NCBI RefSeq assembly: GCF_018122735.1
Contig: NZ_JAGRRD010000001.1
Span: forward strand, 3,837,475-3,901,474
Length of the DNA stretch: 64,000 nt
Source: Azoarcus sp. L1K30
GTDB lineage: Bacteria > Pseudomonadota > Gammaproteobacteria > Burkholderiales > Rhodocyclaceae
Direction of reading: 5' to 3'
Below, piece by piece: positions 20,042-29,196 of the stretch; the stretch's first letter is position 1, and each line of letters begins with the position of its first letter. Below the pieces are notes generated by a model. It saw nothing but the letters and a program-made list of their open reading frames with translations, was not told the DNA's origin and did no database searches. The position numbers and the translations under genes were made by a program.

Positions 20042-20854
20042 ATGCACTTCATGACCGCCCTCAAGGGCGCCTGGCAGCAGCGCAACAGCCTGCTGTGCGT
20101 CGGGCTCGACCCGGACCCCGCCCGTTTTCCCGCCCACCTGCAGGGCCGGCCGGATGCGATCTTCGAGTTCTGCAAGCAGATCGTCGATGCCACGGCCGAC
20201 CTCGTGTGCTGCTTCAAGCCGCAGATCGCCTACTTCGCGGCGCGGCGCGCCGAGGAGCAGCTCGAAGCGCTGATCGACCACATCCACGAACGCCATCCCG
20301 CCACCCCCGTGGTGCTGGATGCCAAGCGCGGCGACATCGGCAGTACCGCCGAGCAATATGCGGTAGAGGCCTTCGAGCGCTTCCGTGCTGACGCGATTAC
20401 GGTCAATCCCTACATGGGGCGCGATTCGGTTGAGCCCTACCTGGCCTATCCGGACAAGGGCGTGATCCTGCTGTGCCGGACATCGAACCCGGGCGGCTCA
20501 GATCTGCAGTTTCTCGATGTCGGTGGCGAAAAGCTGTATGAGCGCGTGGCGCGGCTGGTGGCGGAAGACTGGAACGCGAGCGGCAACTGCGGGCTGGTGG
20601 TCGGCGCGACCTTCCCGGCCGAGATCGCCCGTGTACGCGAGTTGACCGGCGACATGCCGCTGCTGGTGCCGGGCATCGGTGCCCAGGGTGGTGATATCGC
20701 CGCCACGATGCAGGCCGGACGCACCGCCGACGGCTTCGGGCTGATGATCAACTCCTCGCGCGCCATCCTGTATGCGGGCAAGGGCGAGGATTTCGCCAGC
20801 GACGCGCGCCGGGTGGCGCTTGAGACGCGCGACGCGATCAATGCGCAGCGCTGA
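20042..20854 (+). CDS. pyrF: orotidine 5'-phosphate decarboxylase (type 2)
   Basis: This 270-residue enzyme makes UMP from OMP in pyrimidine synthesis. The type 2 catalytic segment [17 protein letters not shown] carries the Asp-Lys-Asp network, and [13 protein letters not shown] and [10 protein letters not shown] bracket the barrel. Its length is typical of the type 2 subfamily, longer than the E. coli enzyme. Its position between ubiA and ubiD suggests operon convenience rather than a shared pathway. Confidence 0.94.
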   Translation: MHFMTALKGAWQQRNSLLCVGLDPDPARFPAHLQGRPDAIFEFCKQIVDATADLVCCFKPQIAYFAARRAEEQLEALIDHIHERHPATPVVLDAKRGDIGSTAEQYAVEAFERFRADAITVNPYMGRDSVEPYLAYPDKGVILLCRTSNPGGSDLQFLDVGGEKLYERVARLVAEDWNASGNCGLVVGATFPAEIARVRELTGDMPLLVPGIGAQGGDIAATMQAGRTADGFGLMINSSRAILYAGKGEDFASDARRVALETRDAINAQR

Positions 20855-20866
20855 TACGGGGGTGGC

Positions 20867-22357
20867 ATGAAATACCACGACCTGCGTGACTTCATTGCCC
20901 AACTCGAAGTGCGCGGCGAGCTCAAGCGCATCTGCATTCCGGTCGACACCCATCTCGAAATGACCGAGATCGCCGACCGCGTACTGCGTGCTGGCGGGCC
21001 GGCGCTGCTTTTCGAGAAGCCGATGACCCGTGGTGTGCCGCAGGACATTCCAGTGCTCGCCAACCTGTTCGGCACGCCCGAACGGGTGGCCTATGGCATG
21101 GGGGAAGACCTCAAGGAAGGTGGCTGGCAAGCGCCTTTGCGCGAAGTCGGCAAGCTGCTGGCCTTCCTCAAGGAGCCCGAGCCACCCAAAGGTCTGAAGG
21201 ACGCGTGGGAGAAGTGGCCGGTACTCAAGCAGGTCATGAACATGTCGCCGAAGGAAGTGCGCTCCGCGCCCTGTCAGGAGGTGGTGCGGGAGGGCCAGGA
21301 CGTCGACCTCGGCCGCTTGCCGATCCAGCACTGCTGGCCTGGCGATGCTGCGCCACTGATCACCTGGGGGCTGGTGGTGACGCGCGGGCCGAACAAGAAG
21401 CGGCAGAACCTGGGGATCTATCGCCAGCAGGTGCTGGGGCCGAATCGCGTCATCATGCGCTGGCTGGCGCATCGCGGTGGCGCGCTGGATTTTCGCGACC
21501 ATCAGCTGGCGCATCCGGGTGAGCCGTTCCCGGTTGCGGTGGTGCTGGGCTGCGACCCCGCGACCATCCTCGGCGCGGTGACGCCGGTGCCGGACGCGAT
21601 TTCCGAGTACCAGTTTGCCGGTCTGTTGCGTGGATCGAAAACGGAACTGGTCCGCTGTGTCGGCTCGGATCTGCAAGTGCCGGCCTCGGCCGAGATCGTG
21701 CTCGAAGGCGTGATTCATCCTGACGACACGGCGCCCGAGGGGCCGTATGGCGACCATACCGGCTATTACAACGAGGTCTCCGAGTTTCCGGTGTTTACCG
21801 TCGAGCGCATCACCATGCGGCGCCAGCCGATCTATCACTCGACCTATACCGGCAAGCCGCCCGACGAGCCGGCGATGCTCGGGCTCGCGCTCAACGAGGT
21901 TTTCGTGCCGCTGCTGCAGAAGCAGTATCCGGAAATCGCCGATTTCTACCTGCCGCCCGAGGGGTGTTCCTACCGCCTCGCGGTGGTGTCGATCCGCAAG
22001 CAGTATCCAGGGCACGCCAAGCGGGTGATGTTCGGTATCTGGAGCTTCCTGCGCCAGTTCATGTACACGAAGTTCATCATCGTAGTCGATGATGACGTCA
22101 ATGTGCGCGACTGGAAAGAAGTGATCTGGGCGCTCACCACCCGCATGGATGCGACCCGCGACACTACGCTGGTGGATAACACCCCGATCGACTACCTGGA
22201 TTTCGCTTCGCCGGTCGCGGGGCTGGGCAGCAAGATGGGGCTCGATGCGACGAACAAGTGGGCGGGTGAAACCAATCGTGAATGGGGCCGTCCGATTGTC
22301 ATGGATGACGCCGTCAAGCAGCGCGTCGATGCGATGTGGGCCGATCTCGGCCTGTAA
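20867..22357 (+). CDS. ubiD: 4-hydroxy-3-polyprenylbenzoate decarboxylase
   Basis: This 496-residue UbiD decarboxylates the prenylated 4-hydroxybenzoate in ubiquinone synthesis, using prenylated FMN made by UbiX (not in this window). Conserved segments include [31 protein letters not shown], the Mn/prFMN region [18 protein letters not shown]-like (here [16 protein letters not shown]) and [14 protein letters not shown]. The C-terminus holds [20 protein letters not shown]. The length fits E. coli UbiD (497). Confidence 0.94.
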   Translation: MKYHDLRDFIAQLEVRGELKRICIPVDTHLEMTEIADRVLRAGGPALLFEKPMTRGVPQDIPVLANLFGTPERVAYGMGEDLKEGGWQAPLREVGKLLAFLKEPEPPKGLKDAWEKWPVLKQVMNMSPKEVRSAPCQEVVREGQDVDLGRLPIQHCWPGDAAPLITWGLVVTRGPNKKRQNLGIYRQQVLGPNRVIMRWLAHRGGALDFRDHQLAHPGEPFPVAVVLGCDPATILGAVTPVPDAISEYQFAGLLRGSKTELVRCVGSDLQVPASAEIVLEGVIHPDDTAPEGPYGDHTGYYNEVSEFPVFTVERITMRRQPIYHSTYTGKPPDEPAMLGLALNEVFVPLLQKQYPEIADFYLPPEGCSYRLAVVSIRKQYPGHAKRVMFGIWSFLRQFMYTKFIIVVDDDVNVRDWKEVIWALTTRMDATRDTTLVDNTPIDYLDFASPVAGLGSKMGLDATNKWAGETNREWGRPIVMDDAVKQRVDAMWADLGL

Positions 22358-22394
22358 GACCGCAGACCCATATGGCCAACCGGAGGATGATCTG

Positions 22395-22814
22395 ATGGCA
22401 CGACCCGACTACACCGCCGCACCCCTGCAGTACGGGCAACCGAGCGAAAACCTGGTGACGCTGACCCATCTGATCTATGCGCTGCATGCGTTTGCCCTGT
22501 TTACCGGTGTGGCCACGTCCGCCACCATCCTTGGCAGCTTCATCGCCAGCCTGCCGTCGATTGCGGCGGTGGCGATCAACTACATCAAGCAGGGTGCGGT
22601 GCGAGACACCTGGCTCGAGAGCCATTTTCGCTGGCAGATCCGGACGTTCTGGTTCGCGGTGCTGTGGGTGCTGATCGCGATTGCGCTGATCGTCAGCATC
22701 GTCGGCTTTCCGGTTGCCCTCGTGGTGCTGGCGGTGACCAGCCTGTGGGTGTTGTATCGGATCGTGCGTGGGTGGTGGGCCCTGACACAACGCGAAGCGC
22801 TGCCGATGGACTGA
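22395..22814 (+). CDS. DUF4870-like small membrane protein
   Basis: A 139-residue protein with three predicted membrane helices: ALHAFALFTGVATSATILGSFIA, TFWFAVLWVLIAIALIVSIVG and PVALVVLAVTSLWVLYRIVRGW. The conserved middle segment WLESHFRWQIRTFWF is typical of the DUF4870 or similar families found beside ubiquinone or respiratory genes. The ATG at 22395 has GGAGGATGA upstream. Function unknown. It probably shares the transcript of ubiD. Confidence 0.75.
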   Translation: MARPDYTAAPLQYGQPSENLVTLTHLIYALHAFALFTGVATSATILGSFIASLPSIAAVAINYIKQGAVRDTWLESHFRWQIRTFWFAVLWVLIAIALIVSIVGFPVALVVLAVTSLWVLYRIVRGWWALTQREALPMD

Positions 22815-22831
22815 TTGCTCCGCAGCAGGGG

Positions 22832-24295
22832 TCAGTTGCTGCCGGCCCACACCCATTCGAGCAATGCGTCCTGGGCGGCGCGGGAGCTCGCAGCCTCTGC
22901 ATGATTGACCAGCATCACCACGACATGACGCCTGCCTTGATGGTCGAGCACGTAACCGGCAATGGCGCGCACGCCGTTGATGGTGCCGGTCTTGATATGA
23001 GCGCGGCCGCGCGCGGGGCTGTCGGTCAGGCGCTTGCGGGCGGTGCCGTCTTCGCCCGCGATCGGCAGTGCCGCAATGAATTCCGCCATCCACGGCCGCT
23101 GCCATGCCGCCATCAGCAGCTGTCCCAGGGCGTCGGCACGAACGCGTTCGCTGCGTGACAGGCCTGCGCCGTTCTCGATGACCAGTCCCACCGTCTGTAT
23201 GCCAGCCGCCGCGAGTTGTGCCTGTGCCACTACCGCACCCGCGGCGACCATGTCCTGCGCACGGTCGGCGTCGGTGCTGCCGAGGTCGGCCAGCAACTGG
23301 CGGGCGATGATGTTGCTCGACCATTTGTTCATGTCATGCACGACTTCCGCCAGGGGGGGCGAGTCGTCGGTCAGCAGCGTGCGCGCGATGCCCGTGGTGG
23401 TGCCGGTGCGTACCTGGCCTTGCAGTTTTCCGCCGATTTCGCGCCACAGTCCGGAGATCATGGCTTTGCCGAAATCCTCGGGGGGAAGGGGCGCTGCGCT
23501 CCAGTTGCGAGGTCCGCAGCTGGCCGGCAGGCTGCCGCTCAGCACCAGGCGCGGGCCCGGCTCGAGGCGGGCCTCGAGATCCCGGTACCAGACATCGCAG
23601 GTCGCCTCCGACGTCACCAGACGGTTGTCGATCGTGATGCCGGCAAGGGGTGGCTCACTGGCCACGGTGACGCTGGCACTCTTGTCGACGCCCGGGAAGA
23701 GCGCCAGCTGCAGGGTGTTGTAATGCAGCAGGAGTCCGTAGGGGCCGCTGTTATAGGGACGCAGTCCGCGTCCGTCGAAGGCGTCGGGGTCGTGATGGGG
23801 AAGTTTGAGTACCGAGGCGTCGAGCACGATGTCACCGCCAATGGTGTCGATGCCCAGCGCCCGAAGTCGGCGCAGGAGTTTCCATATCCGTTCGTATGAG
23901 AGCACTGGATCACCGCCTCCGACGATGTTCAGGTCGCCCTGAAGGACGCCGTGTCGGATGGTGCCGCTGGTGCTGATGCGGGTTTGCCAGGTGTAGGTCG
24001 GGCCAAGCCGTTCAAACCCTGCGAAGGCCGTGACCAGCTTCATCACCGATGCTGGATTCATCGGAACATCGGCATTGATCGCCAGCGTGGGGCCCGGCGC
24101 ATCGACCGGTTGTACCCAGATGGCCACCGCTTCGAGCGGGACATGCGCCTGATCGAGGGCCTGGCGGACGCTGAAGGGGGCGGTGGACAGTACGTCGGCC
24201 AAGGCACTTCCGGTCGTGCCGAGGATAATCATTGCGGCGCTCAGGCGTGCGAAGATGTATGCGCGACGGACAATGAGTGCGGAATGTCTGGACAT
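22832..24295 (-). CDS. dacB: D-alanyl-D-alanine carboxypeptidase/endopeptidase (PBP4)
   Basis: This 487-residue periplasmic class C penicillin-binding protein trims D-Ala and cuts cross-links in peptidoglycan. It has a signal peptide (about residues 1-33, ending ALA). The active-site motifs are SVMK at 83-86, the SSN triad in NKWSSNIIARQLL and KTG in GRAHIKTGTINGVRAIAGYV. The inserted domain between SxxK and SxN typical of PBP4 is present. It converges with the DUF4870-like gene and diverges from the gene at 24408. Confidence 0.93.
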   Translation of the reverse strand: MSRHSALIVRRAYIFARLSAAMIILGTTGSALADVLSTAPFSVRQALDQAHVPLEAVAIWVQPVDAPGPTLAINADVPMNPASVMKLVTAFAGFERLGPTYTWQTRISTSGTIRHGVLQGDLNIVGGGDPVLSYERIWKLLRRLRALGIDTIGGDIVLDASVLKLPHHDPDAFDGRGLRPYNSGPYGLLLHYNTLQLALFPGVDKSASVTVASEPPLAGITIDNRLVTSEATCDVWYRDLEARLEPGPRLVLSGSLPASCGPRNWSAAPLPPEDFGKAMISGLWREIGGKLQGQVRTGTTTGIARTLLTDDSPPLAEVVHDMNKWSSNIIARQLLADLGSTDADRAQDMVAAGAVVAQAQLAAAGIQTVGLVIENGAGLSRSERVRADALGQLLMAAWQRPWMAEFIAALPIAGEDGTARKRLTDSPARGRAHIKTGTINGVRAIAGYVLDHQGRRHVVVMLVNHAEAASSRAAQDALLEWVWAGSN

Positions 24296-24330
24296 GGTCG
24301 ATTAAGGTGAGGCAGGGCATCTGCCTGCGG

Positions 24331-24404
24331 TTAGAATGACTGCTCTAGCAATGTGCACGGCCATTGAATGACATTCTAATGGTCAGGGCCGGAAAGGGTG
24401 TCAA
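24331..24404. promoter_or_regulatory. divergent promoter region with inverted TTAGAATG repeats
   Basis: TTAGAATG (24331-24338) and CATTCTAA (24372-24379) form a perfect 8-bp inverted repeat, so each strand carries a TAGAAT -10-like hexamer pointing toward the other. TTGACA, a consensus -35, is present on the minus strand at 24404-24399. Its spacing to the minus-strand TAGAAT is 20 bases, longer than ideal. Between them CCATTGAAT/ATTC-T-AATGG adds a second imperfect palindrome (24361-24382). The region serves dacB on the minus strand and the hypothetical gene on the plus strand. Confidence 0.4.
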
Positions 24405-24407
24405 TCG

Positions 24408-24752
24408 ATGAGTGGATTTGGGCACTACGCCCAGACGGCCAGGGAACTGGAGCGGGAGATCTTCAAGCGCGGACTGTTGATCGGTGTCAACTGGGACGAT
24501 CCTGCCCAGCTGCGGGCCCTCGCCCATGAGGCTTTGACCTGCTCGTCAGCGTGCCGAATGGATCTGTTGCGCAATGCCGACATGAAGACGCGTGGCCGGG
24601 GGGAGCTTTTTGCGCTCGCGGAGATGATGTTCGACACCATGCGTCAAAGCGCGCAGATCGGTGTGCACACGCAGGGCGGGGACGTGTGGAAAGCGTTGGG
24701 CCGGGCGCTGTACGAAGAATCGGAGCGCCTGGGCAAGGGAGCGGCGAAATGA
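24408..24752 (+). CDS. hypothetical protein, 114 aa, mainly alpha-helical
   Basis: I do not recognise this protein. It is soluble, without signal peptide or membrane helix. It opens with MSGFGHYAQTARELEREIFKRG, contains a CSSAC cysteine pair (residues about 45-49), and continues with an amphipathic helical half (ELFALAEMMFDTMRQSAQ). Codon use is like its neighbours, and the gene has its own promoter-like region, so it is probably real. It is convergent with lysA. Confidence 0.6.
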   Translation: MSGFGHYAQTARELEREIFKRGLLIGVNWDDPAQLRALAHEALTCSSACRMDLLRNADMKTRGRGELFALAEMMFDTMRQSAQIGVHTQGGDVWKALGRALYEESERLGKGAAK

Positions 24753-24771
24753 CCGTCTGCGAGGCAGACGG
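24753..24771. terminator. bidirectional hairpin between convergent genes
   Basis: CCGTCTGC-GAG-GCAGACGG is a perfect 8-bp stem with a 3-base loop. It lies right after the hypothetical gene stop and just before the lysA stop on the other strand. No long T run follows. Confidence 0.5.
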
Positions 24772-24783
24772 CCACTCGGCAGT

Positions 24784-26046
24784 TCAGTCCAGGGTGCGTT
24801 CAAGCGCGTACAGTGATTCGACGGTTTCACGCTGCCGAACCAGATGCGCCGTGTCGCCGTCCACAATGACTTCGGCTGCACGCGCACGCGTGTTGTAGTT
24901 CGAGCTCATGGTCATGCCGTAGGCGCCGGCCGAAAGCAGCGCGATCAGATCGCCTTCGGCAAGAGCCAGACTGCGCTGGCGGGCGAGGAAGTCGCCGCTT
25001 TCGCAGATCGGGCCGACGATGTCGTAGTCCTGCGGCGGAATGTCGCGTGCACTGACTGCGACCACGTCATGATAGGCATCGTAGAGCGCGGGACGGGCGA
25101 GGTCGTTCATTGCCGCATCGACGATGGCGAAGTTCTTCTCTTCACCCGGCTTCAGGTATTCGACCCGCGTCAGCAGCAGCCCGGCATTGCCTACCAGCGA
25201 GCGTCCCGGTTCGAAGCACAATTCTTCGCTGCGGCCCTCGAACACCTTCAGCAACGGGCCGAGGTAGTCTTCGACTGCAGGCGGGGTCTCGTCCCGGTAA
25301 CGAATGCCAAGGCCGCCGCCAAGATCGATATGGTCGAGGCGGATGCCCTCTGCGGCGAGCCGATCCACCAGGCCCAGTACCTTGGAAGCCGCCTCGGCCA
25401 TCGGCGCAGGGTCGAGCAATTGTGAGCCGATGTGGCAGGCAATGCCGCTGATCCGGAGGTGGGGCAGGGCCGCCGCGCGCCGATAGAGATCGAGTGCCTG
25501 GTCGAAGGCGACGCCGAATTTGTTGCTCTTCAGTCCGGTGGAGATGTATGGATGCGTCTTCGGATCGACGTCCGGATTGACCCGCAGTGCGATGGGGGCC
25601 TGCTTGCCGAGCTTGCCGGCGACATCGTTCAGACGTTCGATCTCGGCGGCGGATTCGACGTTGAAACAGCGGATGCCTGCTTCGAGCGCCTGGCGCATCT
25701 CTTCACGGGTCTTGCCCACACCGGAGAACACCACCTTGCCCGGGGCACCGCCTGCCGCGATGACGCGCGCCAGTTCACCACCGGAAACGATGTCGAAACC
25801 GGCGCCGAGAGCGGCAAAAACCGACAGGATGCCCAAGTTGGAGTTCGCTTTTACCGCGTAACATACCAGTGCCGGGCGGCCATCGAGCGCCTTGCGATAG
25901 GCGTCGAAAGCACTGGTCAGTGCAGCACGGGAGTACACGTAGGTTGGCGTGCCGAAGCGATCCGCGATGCTCGACAAGGCGACCCCTTCCAGCAGGAGTT
26001 CGTCATGAGGGCGGGTAAGCGTGGGGGTCGGGAAAGCGTTGTTCAT
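24784..26046 (-). CDS. lysA: diaminopimelate decarboxylase
   Basis: This 420-residue PLP enzyme converts meso-diaminopimelate to L-lysine. The Schiff-base lysine is Lys66 in LVCYAVKANSNLGILS. Further marks are VFSGVGKTREEM, HIDLGGGLGIRY, EPGRSLVGNAG and the catalytic cysteine region GPICESGDFLA. The start overlaps the lptM stop by four bases (positions 26043-26046), so the pair is translationally coupled. Confidence 0.95.
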   Translation of the reverse strand: MNNAFPTPTLTRPHDELLLEGVALSSIADRFGTPTYVYSRAALTSAFDAYRKALDGRPALVCYAVKANSNLGILSVFAALGAGFDIVSGGELARVIAAGGAPGKVVFSGVGKTREEMRQALEAGIRCFNVESAAEIERLNDVAGKLGKQAPIALRVNPDVDPKTHPYISTGLKSNKFGVAFDQALDLYRRAAALPHLRISGIACHIGSQLLDPAPMAEAASKVLGLVDRLAAEGIRLDHIDLGGGLGIRYRDETPPAVEDYLGPLLKVFEGRSEELCFEPGRSLVGNAGLLLTRVEYLKPGEEKNFAIVDAAMNDLARPALYDAYHDVVAVSARDIPPQDYDIVGPICESGDFLARQRSLALAEGDLIALLSAGAYGMTMSSNYNTRARAAEVIVDGDTAHLVRQRETVESLYALERTLD

Positions 26047-26228
26047 CTGCTCGGGGTCGGAATCGAAGCGGGGTTGAAGTCGGGTTTGCTATTATTGCCG
26101 CCCGCATTCTGGTTCTCGGCGGGTTGTGGCGCCTGGGGCGGTTTGGGCATGTACAGCGGCGCCTTGATGCCGCAGGCAGTCAGGAGCAGTGCGCTGGTCA
26201 GCGTCACTGCGGGAATCATCGCTCGCAT
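26043..26228 (-). CDS. lptM: small lipoprotein, LptM/YifL-like
   Basis: A 61-residue lipoprotein. The signal peptide MRAMIPAVTLTSALLLTAC has a clear lipobox (LTAC), and the mature part begins CGIKAPLYMPKP. The C-G-x-K-x-P-L-Y pattern is that of LptM, which in E. coli helps assemble the LptDE LPS translocon. The rest is Pro/Asn-rich and low in complexity. The lptM-lysA-cyaY neighbourhood is common in proteobacteria. Confidence 0.85.
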   Translation of the reverse strand: MRAMIPAVTLTSALLLTACGIKAPLYMPKPPQAPQPAENQNAGGNNSKPDFNPASIPTPSR

Positions 26229-26273
26229 GGCCGTTTTTGGGGAAAAGACGGAATGCTAACAGAAGGAGTCGAT

Positions 26274-26600
26274 ATGGAAGAATCCGCGTTCAATGCGCTG
26301 GCAGAGGCCGAATTGTCAAGAATCGAGTCGGCCCTTGAAAGCTGCGGGGTGGACATCGACATCGAACTCAAGCCGGGCGGCATTCTCGAGATCGAATTCG
26401 ACAATGGCAGCAAGGTCATCATCAATCGCCATACCGCTGCGCGTGAAATCTGGGTGGCGGCCAAGTCAGGCGGTTTTCACTTTCGTCCCGAAGGGGGCCA
26501 GTGGATTGCAGGCCGCGATGGCGCCGAGCTCTACGCCGTGATTTCTCGCGTCGTCGGCGAGCAGGCGGGCGAGAAGGTGATCCTGAGTCCCGCCGCCTGA
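26274..26600 (+). CDS. cyaY: frataxin-like iron donor protein
   Basis: This 108-residue CyaY binds iron and the IscS desulfurase and tunes Fe-S cluster assembly. The N-terminal acidic helix (ESAFNALAEAELSRIESALE) carries the iron-binding face. The sheet includes GGILEIEFDNGSKVIINRH and EIWVAAKSGGFHFRPE. The ATG at 26274 has AGAAGGAG upstream. It is divergent from lptM-lysA and convergent with mrcA. Confidence 0.93.
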   Translation: MEESAFNALAEAELSRIESALESCGVDIDIELKPGGILEIEFDNGSKVIINRHTAAREIWVAAKSGGFHFRPEGGQWIAGRDGAELYAVISRVVGEQAGEKVILSPAA

Positions 26601-26611
26601 TCGGGTGCGCA

Positions 26612-29014
26612 TCAGCGCCTGATCGGTGTCGGCATGCGGTCGACGACGGGTGCCGGGGTTTGCATCTGCGGAACCGGTCGCGGCACGGGCGCTGCGGCCG
26701 GGATGGCCTCTTCGGGTGCTTCGGCCGGTGCAGCATTGCTGGAGAACAGACGCTCGAGCCAGTTCGGCTCGGGAATGAGCGCCGGCGGTGCATTCTCGGC
26801 ATAGTAATAGTCCACCCGGCTGCCGTCCCCGACGGGGGCGCTCTCAAGACCGGCTGGCCGGGCAAGCGCCTTTTCCGGGACATCCTTGAGCGCCGAACGC
26901 ATGTAATTGATCCAGATCGGCAGCGCTGCCGCGCCCCCCGTTTCGCCGCGGCCCATGTTCTTGGGCTGGGAGAAGCCCATCCATGCAACGGCGACCAGAT
27001 CCGGGTTGTAGCCGCAGAACCAGGCGTCGAGGTAATCGTTGGTGGTGCCGGTCTTGCCCGCAATGTCGTTGCGATTGAGGCTGCGCGCGCGCGCCCCGGT
27101 GCCCCGGCGCACGACATCCTGAAGCATCGAATCCATCAGCCAAGCATTACGCGGATCAATGACGCGAGGTGCGCTTTCGCCGGCGACGGGCGGATCAGTC
27201 CTCGCGATCAGCTTGCCGCTGCCGTCCTGGATCTCCTTGATGATATAGGGGTCGATCCGGTAGCCGCCGTTGGCAAAGACCGAATAGCCGGTCGCCATCT
27301 CCCAGGGCGTGGCCGACCCGGCGCCGAGGGCCATGGTCAGATAGGGCGGTGTGCGAGCGGGATCGAAGCCGAAACGACTGACGTAATCCTGTGCATAGGT
27401 CGGGGTGATGTTCTGCAGCAGGCGAATCGAAGCCATGTTCTTGGAACGTGCCAACGCGTCGCGCAGGGTCATCAGTCCGTCGAACTTGCCGTCGTAGTTC
27501 TGTGGCTCCCATGCCTGGGAGCCTGTCTCTCCGGCCGGAAAGTACAGCGGCGCATCTTCGATCAGGGAGCCTGGCGAAAAGCCGCGTTCGAAGCCCGCCG
27601 AGTAAATGAAGGGCTTGAAGCTTGAGCCGGGCTGGCGCTGTGCCTGGGTGGCATGGTTGAACTTGTTGCGGTCGAAGTCGAACCCGCCAACGAGTGCGCG
27701 CACGGCGCCGGTATGCGGGTCGACTGACACCAGTGCCGCCTGCACGTCCGGTACTTGCACGATCTCCCAGCCCTTGTCGCCATTGTCTCGCACCCGAACC
27801 ACCGCGCCGCGCCTGATCCGGCGCGTTTGCGGGGCCTTGTCGCTCAACATCGGCGCGGCAAAGCGCAACCCGTCGCCGGCAATGGTGATGATGCCGGCAT
27901 CACGAAAAACCTTCACCGTCGTTGGCGATGCATCGACGACGATTGCACCGACCAGGTCATCGTAATCGGGTGTGTCGGCCAATGCCTCTTCCAGCGTCTC
28001 GGTGTCGAGTGCACCGGCCGGCAGTTCGATGAAGCGCTCGGGGCCACGATAGCCATGGCGCCGGTCGTAGTCCATCACCCCTTTGCGCAACGCGGTATAG
28101 GCCGCCTCCTGATCCGCTCTGGTGATGGTGGTGATGATCTTGATGCCGAGCTGGTAAGCCTCTTCGCCAAACTGCTCGACCGCGATTTGCCGGGCCATCT
28201 CGGCGACGTAGTCGCCGTGCATGGGGGTGCCATTTCCCCCACTGCGTGCGACACTCCCGGACTGGGTACGCAGTGGTTCCTTGATGGCCTTGTCGTAAGT
28301 GGCCTGATCGGTGAAACCGGCCTCCACCATCCGGCGTAATACGTACTGTTGCCTGAGCGTGGCGCGCTTGGGGTTTACGATCGGGTTGTATGCGGAAGGC
28401 GCCTTTGGAAGGCCCGCAAGCATTGCAGCTTCCGCCGTGGTGATTTCGGCGAGCGGCTTGCCGAAGTAGGCGCGGGCGGCTGCAGAGAAGCCGTATGCGC
28501 GCTGCCCCAGATAGATCTGGTTGATGTAGAGCTCAAGGATCTGATCCTTGCTGAGGTTGCGCTCGATCTTGAGCGCAAGCAATATTTCGTAAAGCTTGCG
28601 GTTGTACGTTTTTTCGCGGGACAGGAAAAAGTTGCGTGCAACCTGCATGGTGATGGTTGACGCGCCTTGCCCGCGACCACCGGAGGTAAGGTTGGCGAGC
28701 GCGGCGCGGGCAATTCCGATCGGATCGATGCCCGGATGTTCATAGAAGCGCTCGTCTTCGGCGGCAAGAATGGCGTGCTTGAGGACGGCTGGCACATCCT
28801 CGATCTTGACCACCGAGCGGCGCTCCTCGCCGAACTCGCTGATCAGATGGCCATCGGCGGTATAGATGCGAAGCGGAATGCGGGGGTGGTAGTCGGTCAA
28901 AGCCTCGAGCGACGGCAGATTGGGCCAGGCCAGAATGGAGACAGCTGCCAGCGTGGCCAGCCCGAGCGTCGCCAGCGCGGTGAGCGCGGCGACGGGATAA
29001 AGGACCCAGCGCAT
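26612..29014 (-). CDS. mrcA: penicillin-binding protein 1A (class A, transglycosylase/transpeptidase)
   Basis: This 800-residue bifunctional enzyme polymerises and cross-links peptidoglycan. It has a membrane anchor at residues about 5-30. The GT51 glycosyltransferase catalytic motif is AAEDERFYEHPGID, followed by GASTITMQVARNFFLS. In the transpeptidase domain SxxK is in PGSSFKPF, the SxN-type motif is in ARSKNMASI, and KTG is in GKTGTTNDYLDAWF. The C-terminal tail is Pro/Ala-rich. It is transcribed away from pilM, a conserved arrangement in gamma- and betaproteobacteria. Confidence 0.95.
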   Translation of the reverse strand: MRWVLYPVAALTALATLGLATLAAVSILAWPNLPSLEALTDYHPRIPLRIYTADGHLISEFGEERRSVVKIEDVPAVLKHAILAAEDERFYEHPGIDPIGIARAALANLTSGGRGQGASTITMQVARNFFLSREKTYNRKLYEILLALKIERNLSKDQILELYINQIYLGQRAYGFSAAARAYFGKPLAEITTAEAAMLAGLPKAPSAYNPIVNPKRATLRQQYVLRRMVEAGFTDQATYDKAIKEPLRTQSGSVARSGGNGTPMHGDYVAEMARQIAVEQFGEEAYQLGIKIITTITRADQEAAYTALRKGVMDYDRRHGYRGPERFIELPAGALDTETLEEALADTPDYDDLVGAIVVDASPTTVKVFRDAGIITIAGDGLRFAAPMLSDKAPQTRRIRRGAVVRVRDNGDKGWEIVQVPDVQAALVSVDPHTGAVRALVGGFDFDRNKFNHATQAQRQPGSSFKPFIYSAGFERGFSPGSLIEDAPLYFPAGETGSQAWEPQNYDGKFDGLMTLRDALARSKNMASIRLLQNITPTYAQDYVSRFGFDPARTPPYLTMALGAGSATPWEMATGYSVFANGGYRIDPYIIKEIQDGSGKLIARTDPPVAGESAPRVIDPRNAWLMDSMLQDVVRRGTGARARSLNRNDIAGKTGTTNDYLDAWFCGYNPDLVAVAWMGFSQPKNMGRGETGGAAALPIWINYMRSALKDVPEKALARPAGLESAPVGDGSRVDYYYAENAPPALIPEPNWLERLFSSNAAPAEAPEEAIPAAAPVPRPVPQMQTPAPVVDRMPTPIRR

Positions 29015-29045
29015 TTATTTGTCCGGGGAAGTGGAATAGTCGCGC

Positions 29046-29051
29046 ATTATA
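29046..29051 (-). promoter_or_regulatory. TATAAT -10 candidate for mrcA
   Basis: A consensus TATAAT reads on the minus strand, 32 bases before the mrcA start. No convincing -35 box was found at 16-18 bases spacing. Confidence 0.4.
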
Positions 29052-29086
29052 TAAGGCGAAATCTGCGGTGACTGTGTTGGCTACGG

Positions 29087-29140
29087 ATTGATGCAAATTG
29101 ATGCAAATTGCTTTACACCACGTGCGCTTGTTGCTAGGAT
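29087..29140 (+). promoter_or_regulatory. pilMNOPQ promoter with 10-bp tandem repeat
   Basis: TTTACA (29112-29117), a 17-base spacer and TAGGAT (29135-29140) form a good sigma-70 promoter for pilM. Immediately upstream ATTGATGCAA is repeated exactly (29087-29096, 29097-29106) and followed by a third partial ATTG. One helical turn per repeat places all copies on the same face of the DNA next to the -35, as an activator or repressor site would be. Confidence 0.6.
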
Positions 29141-29196
29141 TTGAGAGCCTTATTCAGCATTGGCGCCTAACATAAAGAAATTTAAGGGTTTTCTTT

